NCBI GenBank assembly: GCA_017428215.1
Contig: JAFRRH010000052.1
Location: 1-64,000 of the forward strand
Direction: 5' to 3'
From: Selenomonadaceae bacterium
Lineage (GTDB): Bacteria; Bacillota; Negativicutes; Selenomonadales; Selenomonadaceae
Length of the DNA: 64,000 bases
Below are positions 17,118 through 25,165 of the stretch, one piece after another. The notes under the pieces were generated by a model. That model searched no databases, was not told the origin of the DNA, and was given only the letters and a program-made list of their open reading frames with translations. The translations under genes and the position numbers were made by a program. How positions within the stretch are numbered: position 1 is the stretch's first letter; each line of letters begins with the position of its first letter.

Positions 17118-17801
17118 ATGGCGAACGAGATTCATTTGGACAACGTTTATATCGGCGGCGCGGTTACGCTTATGGAAGATTTAGAGCGGCGCGTCGAAAA
17201 TTGGCACAAAGAAAAATCCTACGACGAAATTTTATCCGAAGCTCGTGACGGAATAAAAAAAATTTCGCCGCAGGAAATGACGCTTGACGAGTACAAATCT
17301 TACATTGAAGGGAAACTCCAAAATATTCCGCGCAATTTTACTCGTTATCGCGACGAGGTAACTGTTTGTATTTCCGACGCGGGCTTTCAAGCTATGCAGA
17401 ATGATTCGGAGTATGAAATTTGGGTTTTGGACAGCGTGCGCGAAGAGTTAAGCTTTCCGGATTATCTTTGCGGCTATCCTGGTACTTACGGACGATATGA
17501 CGTTATGCAATTCGGCGCGACTAAGGAAGATTTTCGCGGGCATATGTCGGCAATTCATAAAAACGATTCGCGCCACGTCGAAGAGGAAACTTATTGGGAG
17601 CGTCGGATTAAACGTTTAAAGGCGCGTCTCAAGGCGGAGCAAGAACTTTTCGAGCACGAACAAATTTTGCAAAAGATTAATGACGAGTCCGCGCAGGTTG
17701 AGGCGATTCAAAAGGCTAAAGAAGGCTTAACAGATCCATTTGCGCCGCAAAAACCGATTGTCGGCGTGCCTGCAAGTCATCTGCTTAGCATGTTGAATTA
17801 A
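17118..17801 (+). CDS. Unknown protein with coiled-coil tail
   Basis: 227 residues, soluble, no signal peptide. The central part contains a Gly/Tyr-rich segment (DYLCGYPGTYGRYDVMQFG) and the C-terminal third (about 155-205) is a charged helix, likely coiled coil (WERRIKRLKARLKAEQELFEHEQIL). I do not recognise the family. GGGGGAG precedes the ATG. The last four bases overlap the convergent DeoR gene. Composition resembles its neighbours, so there is no sign of recent transfer. Confidence 0.75.
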   Translation: MANEIHLDNVYIGGAVTLMEDLERRVENWHKEKSYDEILSEARDGIKKISPQEMTLDEYKSYIEGKLQNIPRNFTRYRDEVTVCISDAGFQAMQNDSEYEIWVLDSVREELSFPDYLCGYPGTYGRYDVMQFGATKEDFRGHMSAIHKNDSRHVEEETYWERRIKRLKARLKAEQELFEHEQILQKINDESAQVEAIQKAKEGLTDPFAPQKPIVGVPASHLLSMLN

Positions 17802-18568
17802 TCAGCTGAAATAATTTTCACGCCTAATTTTTCCGCCGCCTCAACTAGTTTGTCGGAAAGTTTAGCTTCGGTGATAATGCCGTCAACTTTATCAAGCGGA
17901 GCAAAACTGTAGGTGCTTTCGACGCCAATTTTACGCGACTCGGCAATTATATAAGAAGTTTTACTTAGTTCAATCATTCGCGCCTTGTGGACGCCAGCGG
18001 CTGTATCACGCGAGGTTAGCGAATTTTTTTTGATGTCCACACCGAACGAACCAATAAACGAAATGTCAGGGCGAAAATTTGAAAGGAACGTCATATTGAG
18101 TACGTCCGAAAAACCGTCGCGGCTCTGATTAATCTGTCCGCCCGCGAAGAACAAATTTATCTTTGGATTGCGAGCGAGCATAACAAGTACGTCAACCATA
18201 TTCGTAAGGATTTTATAATTAGTCTCTGTTTTTTCCAAAATCTGCGCAATAGCAATACTAATCGTGGAAATGTCCAAGAAGATTAAATCCTGCGGCTGGA
18301 TAAGTTTGACGGCGGCGGCGGCAATTTTCCTTTTTGCCTCCACGTCAGAGATTCTGCGGCGTTGTGCCTCTGTCATTTGAAGTTTTTCTTCTATAGTCAC
18401 TGCGCCGCCGTAGGTTCGCTTTAATTTCCCGTCCATTTCTAGTGAGCTTAAATCTTTACGTATTGAATCCTCTGTCACACCGAAAATTTCTGCCAATTCT
18501 TTTACTAAAACTTTGCCGTCTTGTTTGAGCATTTCTAAAATTTTAGCTTGTCTTTCTTCTAAAAACAT
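17798..18568 (-). CDS. DeoR-family transcriptional regulator
   Basis: 256 residues. The N-terminal helix-turn-helix is typical of DeoR: ERQAKILEMLKQDG, then VTEDSIRKDLSSLEMDGKLKRTYGGA. The C-terminal DeoRC sensor domain (about 75-250) has DLIFLDISTIS, TNMVDVL, FFAGGQI and SFIGSFGVD. Such regulators usually respond to phosphorylated sugars. No sugar operon is adjacent, so the target is unknown. It is divergent from the proB operon, and its upstream region holds that operon's promoter. Confidence 0.92.
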   Translation of the reverse strand: MFLEERQAKILEMLKQDGKVLVKELAEIFGVTEDSIRKDLSSLEMDGKLKRTYGGAVTIEEKLQMTEAQRRRISDVEAKRKIAAAAVKLIQPQDLIFLDISTISIAIAQILEKTETNYKILTNMVDVLVMLARNPKINLFFAGGQINQSRDGFSDVLNMTFLSNFRPDISFIGSFGVDIKKNSLTSRDTAAGVHKARMIELSKTSYIIAESRKIGVESTYSFAPLDKVDGIITEAKLSDKLVEAAEKLGVKIISAD

Positions 18569-18763
18569 TTTCCATACTTCCTCTAATTATTTTTTATGAG
18601 CTACGTTTTTATTTATCTTTACCTGTTTTTTTCATAATACTACAAGCAGACAATTTTGACAATAATCAGTGAGCTATTGAGAAAAATTTGCAAGTCTTTC
18701 ACCAGAGTTTACAAAAATTTTTTACAGCAATGATACAACATGAATAAAAATAAATAAAGCGGC
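18569..18763. other. DeoR-proB intergenic region
   Basis: A gap of about 200 bases, AT-rich, between divergent genes. A TTGACA-like box lies near 18655 but without a good -10. I see no further structure. Confidence 0.4.
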
Positions 18764-18792
18764 TTGCACAAATCGCTAAATGAATTTATAAT
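18764..18792 (+). promoter_or_regulatory. Sigma-A promoter of the proB operon
   Basis: TTGCAC (18764-18769), 17-base spacer, TATAAT (18787-18792), ending about 25 bases before the proB start. Confidence 0.8.
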
Positions 18793-18816
18793 GAAAACAA
18801 AAAGGACGTGATGATA

Positions 18817-19626
18817 TTGAGCACGGCAAGAGAAAATTTAAAATCTGCGCGGCGAATCGTTATAAAAGTCGGGACGAGCACGCTGGCGCATTCGGATACG
18901 GGTAAATTAAACTTATACAGAATTGAACATTTGATTCGCGAGATAGCTGACTTGCACAACGCAGGCAAGGAAATAATTTTCGTGAGTTCGGGCGCAATCG
19001 CGGCGGGTATGAATAAACTCGGAATAAAAATTAAGCCGCAGACAATCCCCGAAAATCAAGCATTGGCGGCAGTTGGGCAAGGTGTCCTTATGCACATCTA
19101 CGAAAAATTTTTCGCAGAGTACGGACAAACTATCGGGCAAATTTTGTTGACGAAAGAAAATGCCGTTGACGAACACGCCCGCGAAAATTCTCGAAACTCC
19201 TTCCAAGCAATTCTCGCTATGGGCGCAATTCCCGTCGTTAACGAAAATGACGCGGTCGGCGTTGACGAAATTAGAATCGGCGACAACGATAACCTTTCAG
19301 CAATCGTCGCCGCAATGATTGACGCTGAAGTTTTAATTATCCTTAGCGACATTGACGGGCTTTACGACAGCAATCCGAAACTTGATAAATCTGCGCGGCT
19401 AATCGACGAGGTAGCAGAAATTAATTCTGATATTGAACGAATCGCTGGAGGCGCAGGAACAAAGCTTGGTATAGGCGGCATGTTTACTAAAATTCAAGCC
19501 GCAAAGCTCGCGACTTCAAACGGCGTAACAATGTTAATCGTAAACGGCTCAACGAACGGAAATTTGCGGCGAGCTTTGAACGGCGAATCAGTCGGCACAA
19601 TTTTTCCAAGGAGGGAATCATCATGA
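18817..19626 (+). CDS. proB: Glutamate 5-kinase (without PUA domain)
   Basis: About 269 residues. ProB phosphorylates glutamate, the first step of proline synthesis. Amino-acid-kinase motifs are VIKVGTSTLAH, FVSSGAIAAGMNKLG, VVNENDAVG, GDNDNLSAIVA and GGAGTKLGIGGMFTKIQAA. The protein stops at the end of the kinase domain, lacking the C-terminal PUA domain of the E. coli type; such short forms are known in other bacteria. TTG 18817 is about 10 bases after AAAGGA; ATG 18811 and GTG 18808 are alternatives. It overlaps the next small gene by ATGA. Confidence 0.92.
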   Translation: MSTARENLKSARRIVIKVGTSTLAHSDTGKLNLYRIEHLIREIADLHNAGKEIIFVSSGAIAAGMNKLGIKIKPQTIPENQALAAVGQGVLMHIYEKFFAEYGQTIGQILLTKENAVDEHARENSRNSFQAILAMGAIPVVNENDAVGVDEIRIGDNDNLSAIVAAMIDAEVLIILSDIDGLYDSNPKLDKSARLIDEVAEINSDIERIAGGAGTKLGIGGMFTKIQAAKLATSNGVTMLIVNGSTNGNLRRALNGESVGTIFPRRESS

Positions 19627-19781
19627 ACGGAAAGTTTTTGGCATTAATCGCAGGCGGCTTGTTGACGTTCGGGAAAATTTTAGAGTTGTTTCCGACAATT
19701 ACAATCGTGGCAAATATTTTGGGTGGCGGGGGCGCAGATACAATTTTCCTCGCAGAAAATCTTGAGGAGGACTTTGTATGA
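19623..19781 (+). CDS. Small 52-residue membrane-type protein
   Basis: A 52-residue frame overlapping proB (ATGA) and the NlpC/P60 gene (ATGA) at its two ends, with AAGGAGGG 6-7 bases before its ATG. This ribosome site is stronger than those of many neighbours, so the gene is probably translated. The first 35 residues are hydrophobic (GKFLALIAGGLLTFGKILEL, then a VANILGGGG turn), with an acidic tail (ENLEED). It resembles a small membrane protein, but I know no family for it. Its own end contains the GAGGAGG used by the next gene. Confidence 0.75.
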   Translation: MNGKFLALIAGGLLTFGKILELFPTITIVANILGGGGADTIFLAENLEEDFV

Positions 19782-21103
19782 GAAAAAATTTTCTAATCTT
19801 GTTTGGAGTGGTGCTTATGCTCTTTTCTGCGACCGCGCAGGCGGCAGGAATTTCAATTCAAGATAACCGCGCGACCGCTGACTATTGGACGGGCAAAAAT
19901 AAAAACGGCGAATCCGTCTTTGTGTCAACGGCAGATTTGGACATGCTCAACTTGCAAATTCGGCAGAAAAGCGCAAATACAATCGTCGATTTAGCAAATT
20001 ATCCCGAAAAAGTTTATACGCAATGGATGACGAATAAAATTACCGCGACAATGAAGCTTGGCGGCTTTGATAAAGAAGAACTTCCGAAACTTTTTAAGGG
20101 CGGCACGGCGTTAACGGAATTCAGTTACACGCAAGCTAGAAAAAATTGCGGACTTGACGCTTTGCCCGCCGTGTGTGTCGTTCGTTACGCCTTGACGGTT
20201 GACAGAACAAATCTTAGACTTTTGCCTGAAGCGGCGGGTTGGTTTGAAAGTGAAAACGATACGCACTACGATCAACTGCAAGGAACTGCTATTGACCCCA
20301 ATGAACCGGTTATCGTTTTGATTGACAGCCAAGATAAAGAATTTGTTTTCGTCGAGTCGCGAACTTATGCCGGTTGGGTTAAGCCCTCCGCGCTTGCTTT
20401 TACCGATAAAGTAACGTGGTTAAAATACGCCGAACCGCAAAGTTATCTGACGGTTATCGCGAGCCGCAAGACAATTCCTCAAGGTAAAGCTTTTTATCAA
20501 ATGGGCGGTAGAGTTTTGCTCCGCGCTCCCGATTTGCAAAAAGACGGTAGCTGGGCTATTAACGTTCCCGCCGCCGATGCCAACGGAATTTTAATTGAGC
20601 AGGGCTTAAATATTCCCAACGATAAATTCGTCGTCAAAGGAACGCTTGCTTGCTCCGAGAATAATTTGATTCGTCAAGCGTTCAGATTTTTGGGCGAAGG
20701 CTACGGTTGGGGCGGCTTAGAAAATAATGTTGACTGCTCCGCCTTTGCGCAAGATGTTTATCGCTCCGTAGGAATTGAATTGCCACGCGACACCAGTAAG
20801 CAGGAAAAAGCTATGGCGCGTTCAATTTCCCTTAATAACATGACACGAGAACAACGCTTGGAAATTCTTAAAAAATCTAAGCCAGGCTCTTTGCTGTTCA
20901 CGAAGGGGCATGTTATGATATATCTTGGCACCGACGACAACGGCGAACCACTTATCATTCACGCGCTAAGCAGTTACTACACTTTCGACAATGGACAGAC
21001 AGCTAAGCACTATATAAGAAAAGTTTTGGTTAGCGATTTGCACTTCATGAACCGCGACAAAGTTGAAATGATTGACAGACTGACGAGCGTCGGGAATTTC
21101 TGA
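19778..21103 (+). CDS. Exported NlpC/P60 cell-wall hydrolase with SH3 regions
   Basis: 441 residues with a signal peptide (MRKNFLILFGVVLMLFSATAQA). Residues about 60-290 hold SH3b-like wall-binding regions (RTNLRLLPEAAGWFES, TYAGWVKPSAL). The C-terminal NlpC/P60 domain (about 290-425) has the catalytic Cys in NNVDCSAFAQDVYRSVGIELPRD (about 319) and His in TKGHVMIYLG (about 377). Known relatives cleave the gamma-D-Glu to diamino-acid bond of peptidoglycan stem peptides in the periplasm. It sits unusually between proB and proA. Confidence 0.9.
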   Translation: MRKNFLILFGVVLMLFSATAQAAGISIQDNRATADYWTGKNKNGESVFVSTADLDMLNLQIRQKSANTIVDLANYPEKVYTQWMTNKITATMKLGGFDKEELPKLFKGGTALTEFSYTQARKNCGLDALPAVCVVRYALTVDRTNLRLLPEAAGWFESENDTHYDQLQGTAIDPNEPVIVLIDSQDKEFVFVESRTYAGWVKPSALAFTDKVTWLKYAEPQSYLTVIASRKTIPQGKAFYQMGGRVLLRAPDLQKDGSWAINVPAADANGILIEQGLNIPNDKFVVKGTLACSENNLIRQAFRFLGEGYGWGGLENNVDCSAFAQDVYRSVGIELPRDTSKQEKAMARSISLNNMTREQRLEILKKSKPGSLLFTKGHVMIYLGTDDNGEPLIIHALSSYYTFDNGQTAKHYIRKVLVSDLHFMNRDKVEMIDRLTSVGNF

Positions 21104-21104
21104 G

Positions 21105-22868
21105 ATGGATAAGCAGGAAAAATTAATCGCCCGCCTCTTCAAAGACACGCTGATAATTTTTCTGTTGTCAATGTTCGTCTCGACAATCGGCTATGTAATT
21201 GACGGAATACTTACGGGAGAATTTCTCGGCACGGAGGCAATCGCGGCGTTCGGTTTGACAATGCCCTATCAAAAATTCGTGACGATTTTTCCAAGCGTTG
21301 TCGTACTCGGAATGCAAGTCCTGTGTAGTAAATTTTTGGGCAGAGGCGAATTGCACACGGCGAACGGAATTTTTTCGTTGGCAGTGATCGTGACGTTGAT
21401 TGCGGCATTATTAACGATGTGCGCAACGCTTTTATTTACAACTCAAATTGCAGATATTCTCGACGCAAAAGAAGAACTTGGAGTTATTCGCCCCTTGACG
21501 ATTGATTTTCTGCAAGCTTATTCGTTCGGTTTGCCGGCAATCACAGCAGTTACGATTTTTACGCCGATAATGCAACTTGACAACGACAGACAGCAAGCGG
21601 TAATTTCAGCAGTAGTATTGGCTCTTTGTGACATTGCTGGCGATTTGATAAATGTTTTTGTACTCGACGGCGGACTTTGGGGCATGGGCATTGCCACGAC
21701 GATAAGTTATTGGATTGCGGCGGGCGTTCTGCTATTGCACTTCCTCAAGGCAAATTCAAATTTTAAATTCCTGCCTGAATTCGTGAGCTTAAAACATTTT
21801 CGCCAAATGATTTTAATTGGACTTCCCGTGATTTTGGGACGCGGCACAGCGGTTTTGCGTCTTGAGTTTTTTACGAGAATGTCGGTTGCATTGGCAAGCG
21901 GTGTCGGTGTTGCCGCATATGCCGCGATTGAAAATTTTTCGGGACTGTTGGAAATAATCCCAAAAGCATTCGGCGCGTCAACGCAAATGATTGGCGGAAT
22001 TTTAATCGGCGAACAAGATAAAAATTCAATCCTGCGCCTGATGAAACTCGCGTTGAAATATTCGCTGATAATTTCCTTGATAATAACGGCGGCTGTATTT
22101 TTGGGCGCACCGATAATCGCAGACCTTTACACGCACGACGACGCGACGGGTTATCAAATGACGCTTGAGGGATTTCAACTTGCGATAGCGTTTTTGCCAC
22201 TGTGTGCAGTCGGAATAATTTTTACGTATTATTATCAAGCTTGCGGACGATTTAAACTCGTGAGCAATTTGACAGTCGCGGGCAATGTCGGATTCGTCGT
22301 GCCGATAGCTTTACTCTTGACGCCACATTTCGGAATAAACGGACTGTGGTTATCCTTCCCGTTGAGTTATGTCGCGTTTCTGCTTGTTATATTTTTTATA
22401 ACGTGTCGACATTGCGGAAGAATAACTTTTCGGCTGGAAGATTATCTGCTGTTGCCCGAAGACTTCGACGTTGCCAACGATAAGCAACTCAACATAACCG
22501 TCACGAACAAAGCGGAGGTTTTGGGGCTTTCGGAACGAACTCAAACTTTTTGCGAAACGCAAGGTATCGACGGGCGGCGTAGTATGTTTGCAGGAATTTG
22601 TATCGAGGAGATGGCGGGCAATATCGTTGATTACGGCTTTGATGACGGCAAGAAACATTTCGTCGACGTGCGAGTTATCGTAAAGGGCGAGCAAGTTATA
22701 ATTCGATTGCGCGACGATTGCCGGCCGTTTGACCCGAAAAAATGGGCGAAGATTCATAATCCTGAAGATGCCGCCTCTCATATCGGGATAAGGCTTTGCA
22801 GAAAAATTTCTAAGGATTTCAATTATGTAAACGTCTTGAAGTTAAACAATCTGATTATCAAGCTTTAA
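21105..22868 (+). CDS. MATE-family transporter fused to a GHKL-type ATPase domain
   Basis: 587 residues. Residues 1 to about 435 are a twelve-helix MATE transporter (GEFLGTEAIAAFGLTMPYQ, LGRGELHTANG, AYAAIENFSGLLEIIPKAFG). Residues about 465-587 are a soluble HATPase_c_2 domain, as in anti-sigma-factor kinases: N-box-like CIEEMAGNIVDYGFDDG, G1-like IRLRDDCRPFDP and IGIRLCRKIS. MATE proteins export cations or drugs against Na+ or H+; the ATPase half suggests a sensory or kinase-like role, which is inference. It starts one base after the NlpC/P60 stop. The 3' end is duplicated downstream (see 22868-23035). Confidence 0.88.
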   Translation: MDKQEKLIARLFKDTLIIFLLSMFVSTIGYVIDGILTGEFLGTEAIAAFGLTMPYQKFVTIFPSVVVLGMQVLCSKFLGRGELHTANGIFSLAVIVTLIAALLTMCATLLFTTQIADILDAKEELGVIRPLTIDFLQAYSFGLPAITAVTIFTPIMQLDNDRQQAVISAVVLALCDIAGDLINVFVLDGGLWGMGIATTISYWIAAGVLLLHFLKANSNFKFLPEFVSLKHFRQMILIGLPVILGRGTAVLRLEFFTRMSVALASGVGVAAYAAIENFSGLLEIIPKAFGASTQMIGGILIGEQDKNSILRLMKLALKYSLIISLIITAAVFLGAPIIADLYTHDDATGYQMTLEGFQLAIAFLPLCAVGIIFTYYYQACGRFKLVSNLTVAGNVGFVVPIALLLTPHFGINGLWLSFPLSYVAFLLVIFFITCRHCGRITFRLEDYLLLPEDFDVANDKQLNITVTNKAEVLGLSERTQTFCETQGIDGRRSMFAGICIEEMAGNIVDYGFDDGKKHFVDVRVIVKGEQVIIRLRDDCRPFDPKKWAKIHNPEDAASHIGIRLCRKISKDFNYVNVLKLNNLIIKL

Positions 22869-23035
22869 TTGAAGTGCGCGACGACTGCCGACCTTTTGAC
22901 CCGAAAAAATGGGCGGAAATTAATAATCCGGAAGATCCCGCCGCTCATATCGGGATAAGGCTTTGCAAAAAAATTTCTACCGAATTTGATTATGTAAACG
23001 TTCTCAAGCTGAACAATCTGATTGTAAAAATTTAA
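22868..23035 (+). pseudogene. Orphan second copy of the ATPase 3' end
   Basis: These 168 bases read, in a frame shifted relative to the MATE gene, IEVRDDCRPFDPKKWAEI and continue to NNLIVKI followed by TAA. They match the last 55 or so codons of the gene before (22701-22868) with about ten changed residues. No start or ribosome site precedes it. It is a fossil of a tandem paralog. Confidence 0.85.
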
Positions 23036-23051
23036 CAAAGGAAGGATCGTT

Positions 23052-24305
23052 ATGTTTATGAAAGACCACGTAACTAAACAAGCGCGGCGGGCAAAAGAAG
23101 CGTCGCGAAAATTGGCGTGCATTCCTGAAGAAATTCGCAACACAGCACTTTTAGCAATGGCGTGGGACTTGGAAACACGGCAAGACGAAATTTTAGAGGC
23201 GAACGCCAAAGAGGTCGCGGCGGCTAAAGAACGGGCTACGCGGCTCAACATGATTGACAGACTGATTTTGACGCCCAAAAGAATTCACGACATGGCAGAG
23301 GGAATTCGTCAAGTTGTAAAGTTGCCTGACCCGCTGGGCAAATTGGATTTTGAAACTGTGCGCCCGAATGGCTTAAAAATTCGTCGTGTGCGCGTTCCAT
23401 TTGGCGTCGTCGGTATCGTTTACGAGGCGCGCCCAAATGTCACGGCGGACGCAATCGCGCTTTGCATTAAATCGGGCAATGCTTGCCTTCTGCGCGGCGG
23501 TTCAGAGGCTGTTCGTACCAATAAAAAAATCGTCGACATTATGCGCGAAGCGGCGGTTGAAAAGGGTTTGCCGGAAAAGTCTATTGAGTTTATCGGCATT
23601 CTTGACCGCGACGCCGTTGTTGTCATGTGCAGATTGCGCAAACTCGTCGACGTGATTATCCCGCGTGGCGGCGTCGGCTTGATTACCCGCGTCATTGAGC
23701 ACAGCACCGTTCCCGTTATCGAAACTGGCACCGGCATTTGTCACACGTTTATTGATAAATCAGCCGATATTGACATGGCTATTAAAATTTGTATGAATGC
23801 AAAAACCTCGCGCCCGTCGGTTTGCAATGCAATGGAAACTTTGCTGATTCATAAAGACATTGCGAAAGAATTTTTGCCAAAAGTCGCGGCGGCTTTGATT
23901 GAGGCTAAAGTTGAACTGCGCGGCGACGAGGCGAGCAGAAAAATTTTCCCCGACATGAAAGAGGCTGTCGAGGAAGATTGGACGACTGAATACAACGATT
24001 TGATTTTGTCCGTTAAAATTGTTGACGACGTGGACGCCGCGATTGAGCACATTAATAAATACAGCAGTCAACATTCTGACGCTATTATTACTCGCGACGC
24101 TAACAACGCCAAAAAATTTGAACTTATGGTTGATTCGGCTGATGTTTACGTCAACACTTCGACGCGGTTCACTGACGGCTTTGAATTCGGATTTGGCGCG
24201 GAAATCGGTATCAGTACGCAAAAACTTCACGCTCGCGGACCTATGGGACTTGAGGCTTTAACGACGATGAAATATTTAATCGAAGGCGATGGACAAATTC
24301 GCTAA
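23052..24305 (+). CDS. proA: Gamma-glutamyl phosphate reductase
   Basis: 417 residues, the usual length. ProA reduces glutamyl-5-phosphate to glutamate semialdehyde with NADPH. Motifs: VPFGVVGIVYEARPNVTADA, CLLRGGSEA, DVIIPRGG, VIETGTGICHTFID with the catalytic Cys, and FGFGAEIGISTQKLHARGPMGLEALTT near the end. AAGGAAGG lies before the ATG. Its normal partner proB is 3.4 kb upstream, with three other genes inserted between them. Confidence 0.95.
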   Translation: MFMKDHVTKQARRAKEASRKLACIPEEIRNTALLAMAWDLETRQDEILEANAKEVAAAKERATRLNMIDRLILTPKRIHDMAEGIRQVVKLPDPLGKLDFETVRPNGLKIRRVRVPFGVVGIVYEARPNVTADAIALCIKSGNACLLRGGSEAVRTNKKIVDIMREAAVEKGLPEKSIEFIGILDRDAVVVMCRLRKLVDVIIPRGGVGLITRVIEHSTVPVIETGTGICHTFIDKSADIDMAIKICMNAKTSRPSVCNAMETLLIHKDIAKEFLPKVAAALIEAKVELRGDEASRKIFPDMKEAVEEDWTTEYNDLILSVKIVDDVDAAIEHINKYSSQHSDAIITRDANNAKKFELMVDSADVYVNTSTRFTDGFEFGFGAEIGISTQKLHARGPMGLEALTTMKYLIEGDGQIR

Positions 24306-24445
24306 TGGGCTATCTTCGCACGCTTAGAAATTATTTACGCACGCCGAAAGCTCGCCACGACTTAAAAGATTACGCCCGCGCAGGTTGCATAATTTTTTCA
24401 ACGGCACTTATAATTTTTCTGATTGTTCGGAGGTGTGCAACTTGA
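24305..24445 (+). CDS. Small 46-residue membrane protein
   Basis: Its ATG overlaps the proA stop (TAATG), so translation is likely coupled. A basic head (RTLRNYLRTPKARHDLKDYA) is followed by one hydrophobic helix (GCIIFSTALIIFLIV) and ends RRCAT. The stop overlaps the TTG of the nadD-like fragment. No family is recognised; conservation is needed to prove it is a gene. Confidence 0.55.
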   Translation: MGYLRTLRNYLRTPKARHDLKDYARAGCIIFSTALIIFLIVRRCAT

Positions 24446-24534
24446 AAATTGGAATAATGGGCGGGCAACGTGACGTTGCATCCAGCGGACGCGTCTTGTC
24501 ACTCGACGATTTGAACGTTATCGCCGCGATTTAA
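24442..24534 (+). pseudogene. Partial duplicate of the nadD 5' end
   Basis: It starts TTGAAAATTGGAATAATGGG, identical for 20 bases to the real nadD start at 24566, and an AGGTG site precedes it. After MKIGIMGG the sequence departs (QRDVAS) and it stops after 30 codons. The motif TFDPxHxGH of NadD is lost, so it cannot be active. Confidence 0.7.
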
Positions 24535-24565
24535 TTTTATAAAAAATTTTATGGAGATTAACGCT

Positions 24566-25165
24566 TTGAAAATTGGAATAATGGGAGGAACCTTTGACCC
24601 AATACATTTGGGACATTTGGCAACGGCGGAGGCTGTTCGCGAAAATTTTTCACTCGACGAAATTTTATTTATCCCCGCCGCTCGCCCGCCCCATAAGCTC
24701 GGAAAAAAAGTTACGGACGAAAGCCACCGCTTAGAAATGACAATCCTCGCGACGCAATCAAACAAATTCTTCCGCGTCTCGGATATGGAACTTAAGCGCA
24801 CGGGACTTTCCTACACGCTTGACACGATGAACGAACTGCATAAAACTTTTGGACACTCGACGGAATTATTTTTTATAATCGGCGCAGATTCGTTAGCGGA
24901 TTTATCTAAGTGGCACGCGGCAAAAGAATTAGTCGCTAAATGTCACTTCATAGCGACGACACGGCAGGGCGTGGACGTGAACTTTTCAGCGGTAGAAAAA
25001 TTTTTCGGCGCGGCGGCAATGGAACATATTCACCGAGTGACTACACCAGGACTTGAAATTTCCTCAACCGACATTCGCGAAAAAGTTAGGTGCGGTCGTT
25101 CGATAAAATATCTTGTCCCCGAAGTTGTCGAAGAATATATTTTGCGGGAGGAGCTTTATCTGTGA
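24566..25165 (+). CDS. nadD: Nicotinate-nucleotide adenylyltransferase
   Basis: 199 residues. NadD joins nicotinate mononucleotide and ATP to give deamido-NAD in NAD synthesis. The nucleotidyl-transferase signature GGTFDPIHLGHL is at residues 7-18 and [10 protein letters not shown] near the C-terminus is the second ATP-binding motif. TTG 24566 with GGAG 10 bases upstream gives the family start MKIGIMGG; ATG 24551 lacks a site. The stop overlaps the GTG of the first GT61 gene. Part of its 3' end recurs 1.87 kb downstream. Confidence 0.93.
   Translation: MKIGIMGGTFDPIHLGHLATAEAVRENFSLDEILFIPAARPPHKLGKKVTDESHRLEMTILATQSNKFFRVSDMELKRTGLSYTLDTMNELHKTFGHSTELFFIIGADSLADLSKWHAAKELVAKCHFIATTRQGVDVNFSAVEKFFGAAAMEHIHRVTTPGLEISSTDIREKVRCGRSIKYLVPEVVEEYILREELYL

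Noticed and set aside
22865-23278. Minus-strand ORF of 137 codons
   Set aside because: It lies antisense to the duplicated ATPase tail and the proA start, with no ribosome site or recognisable family.
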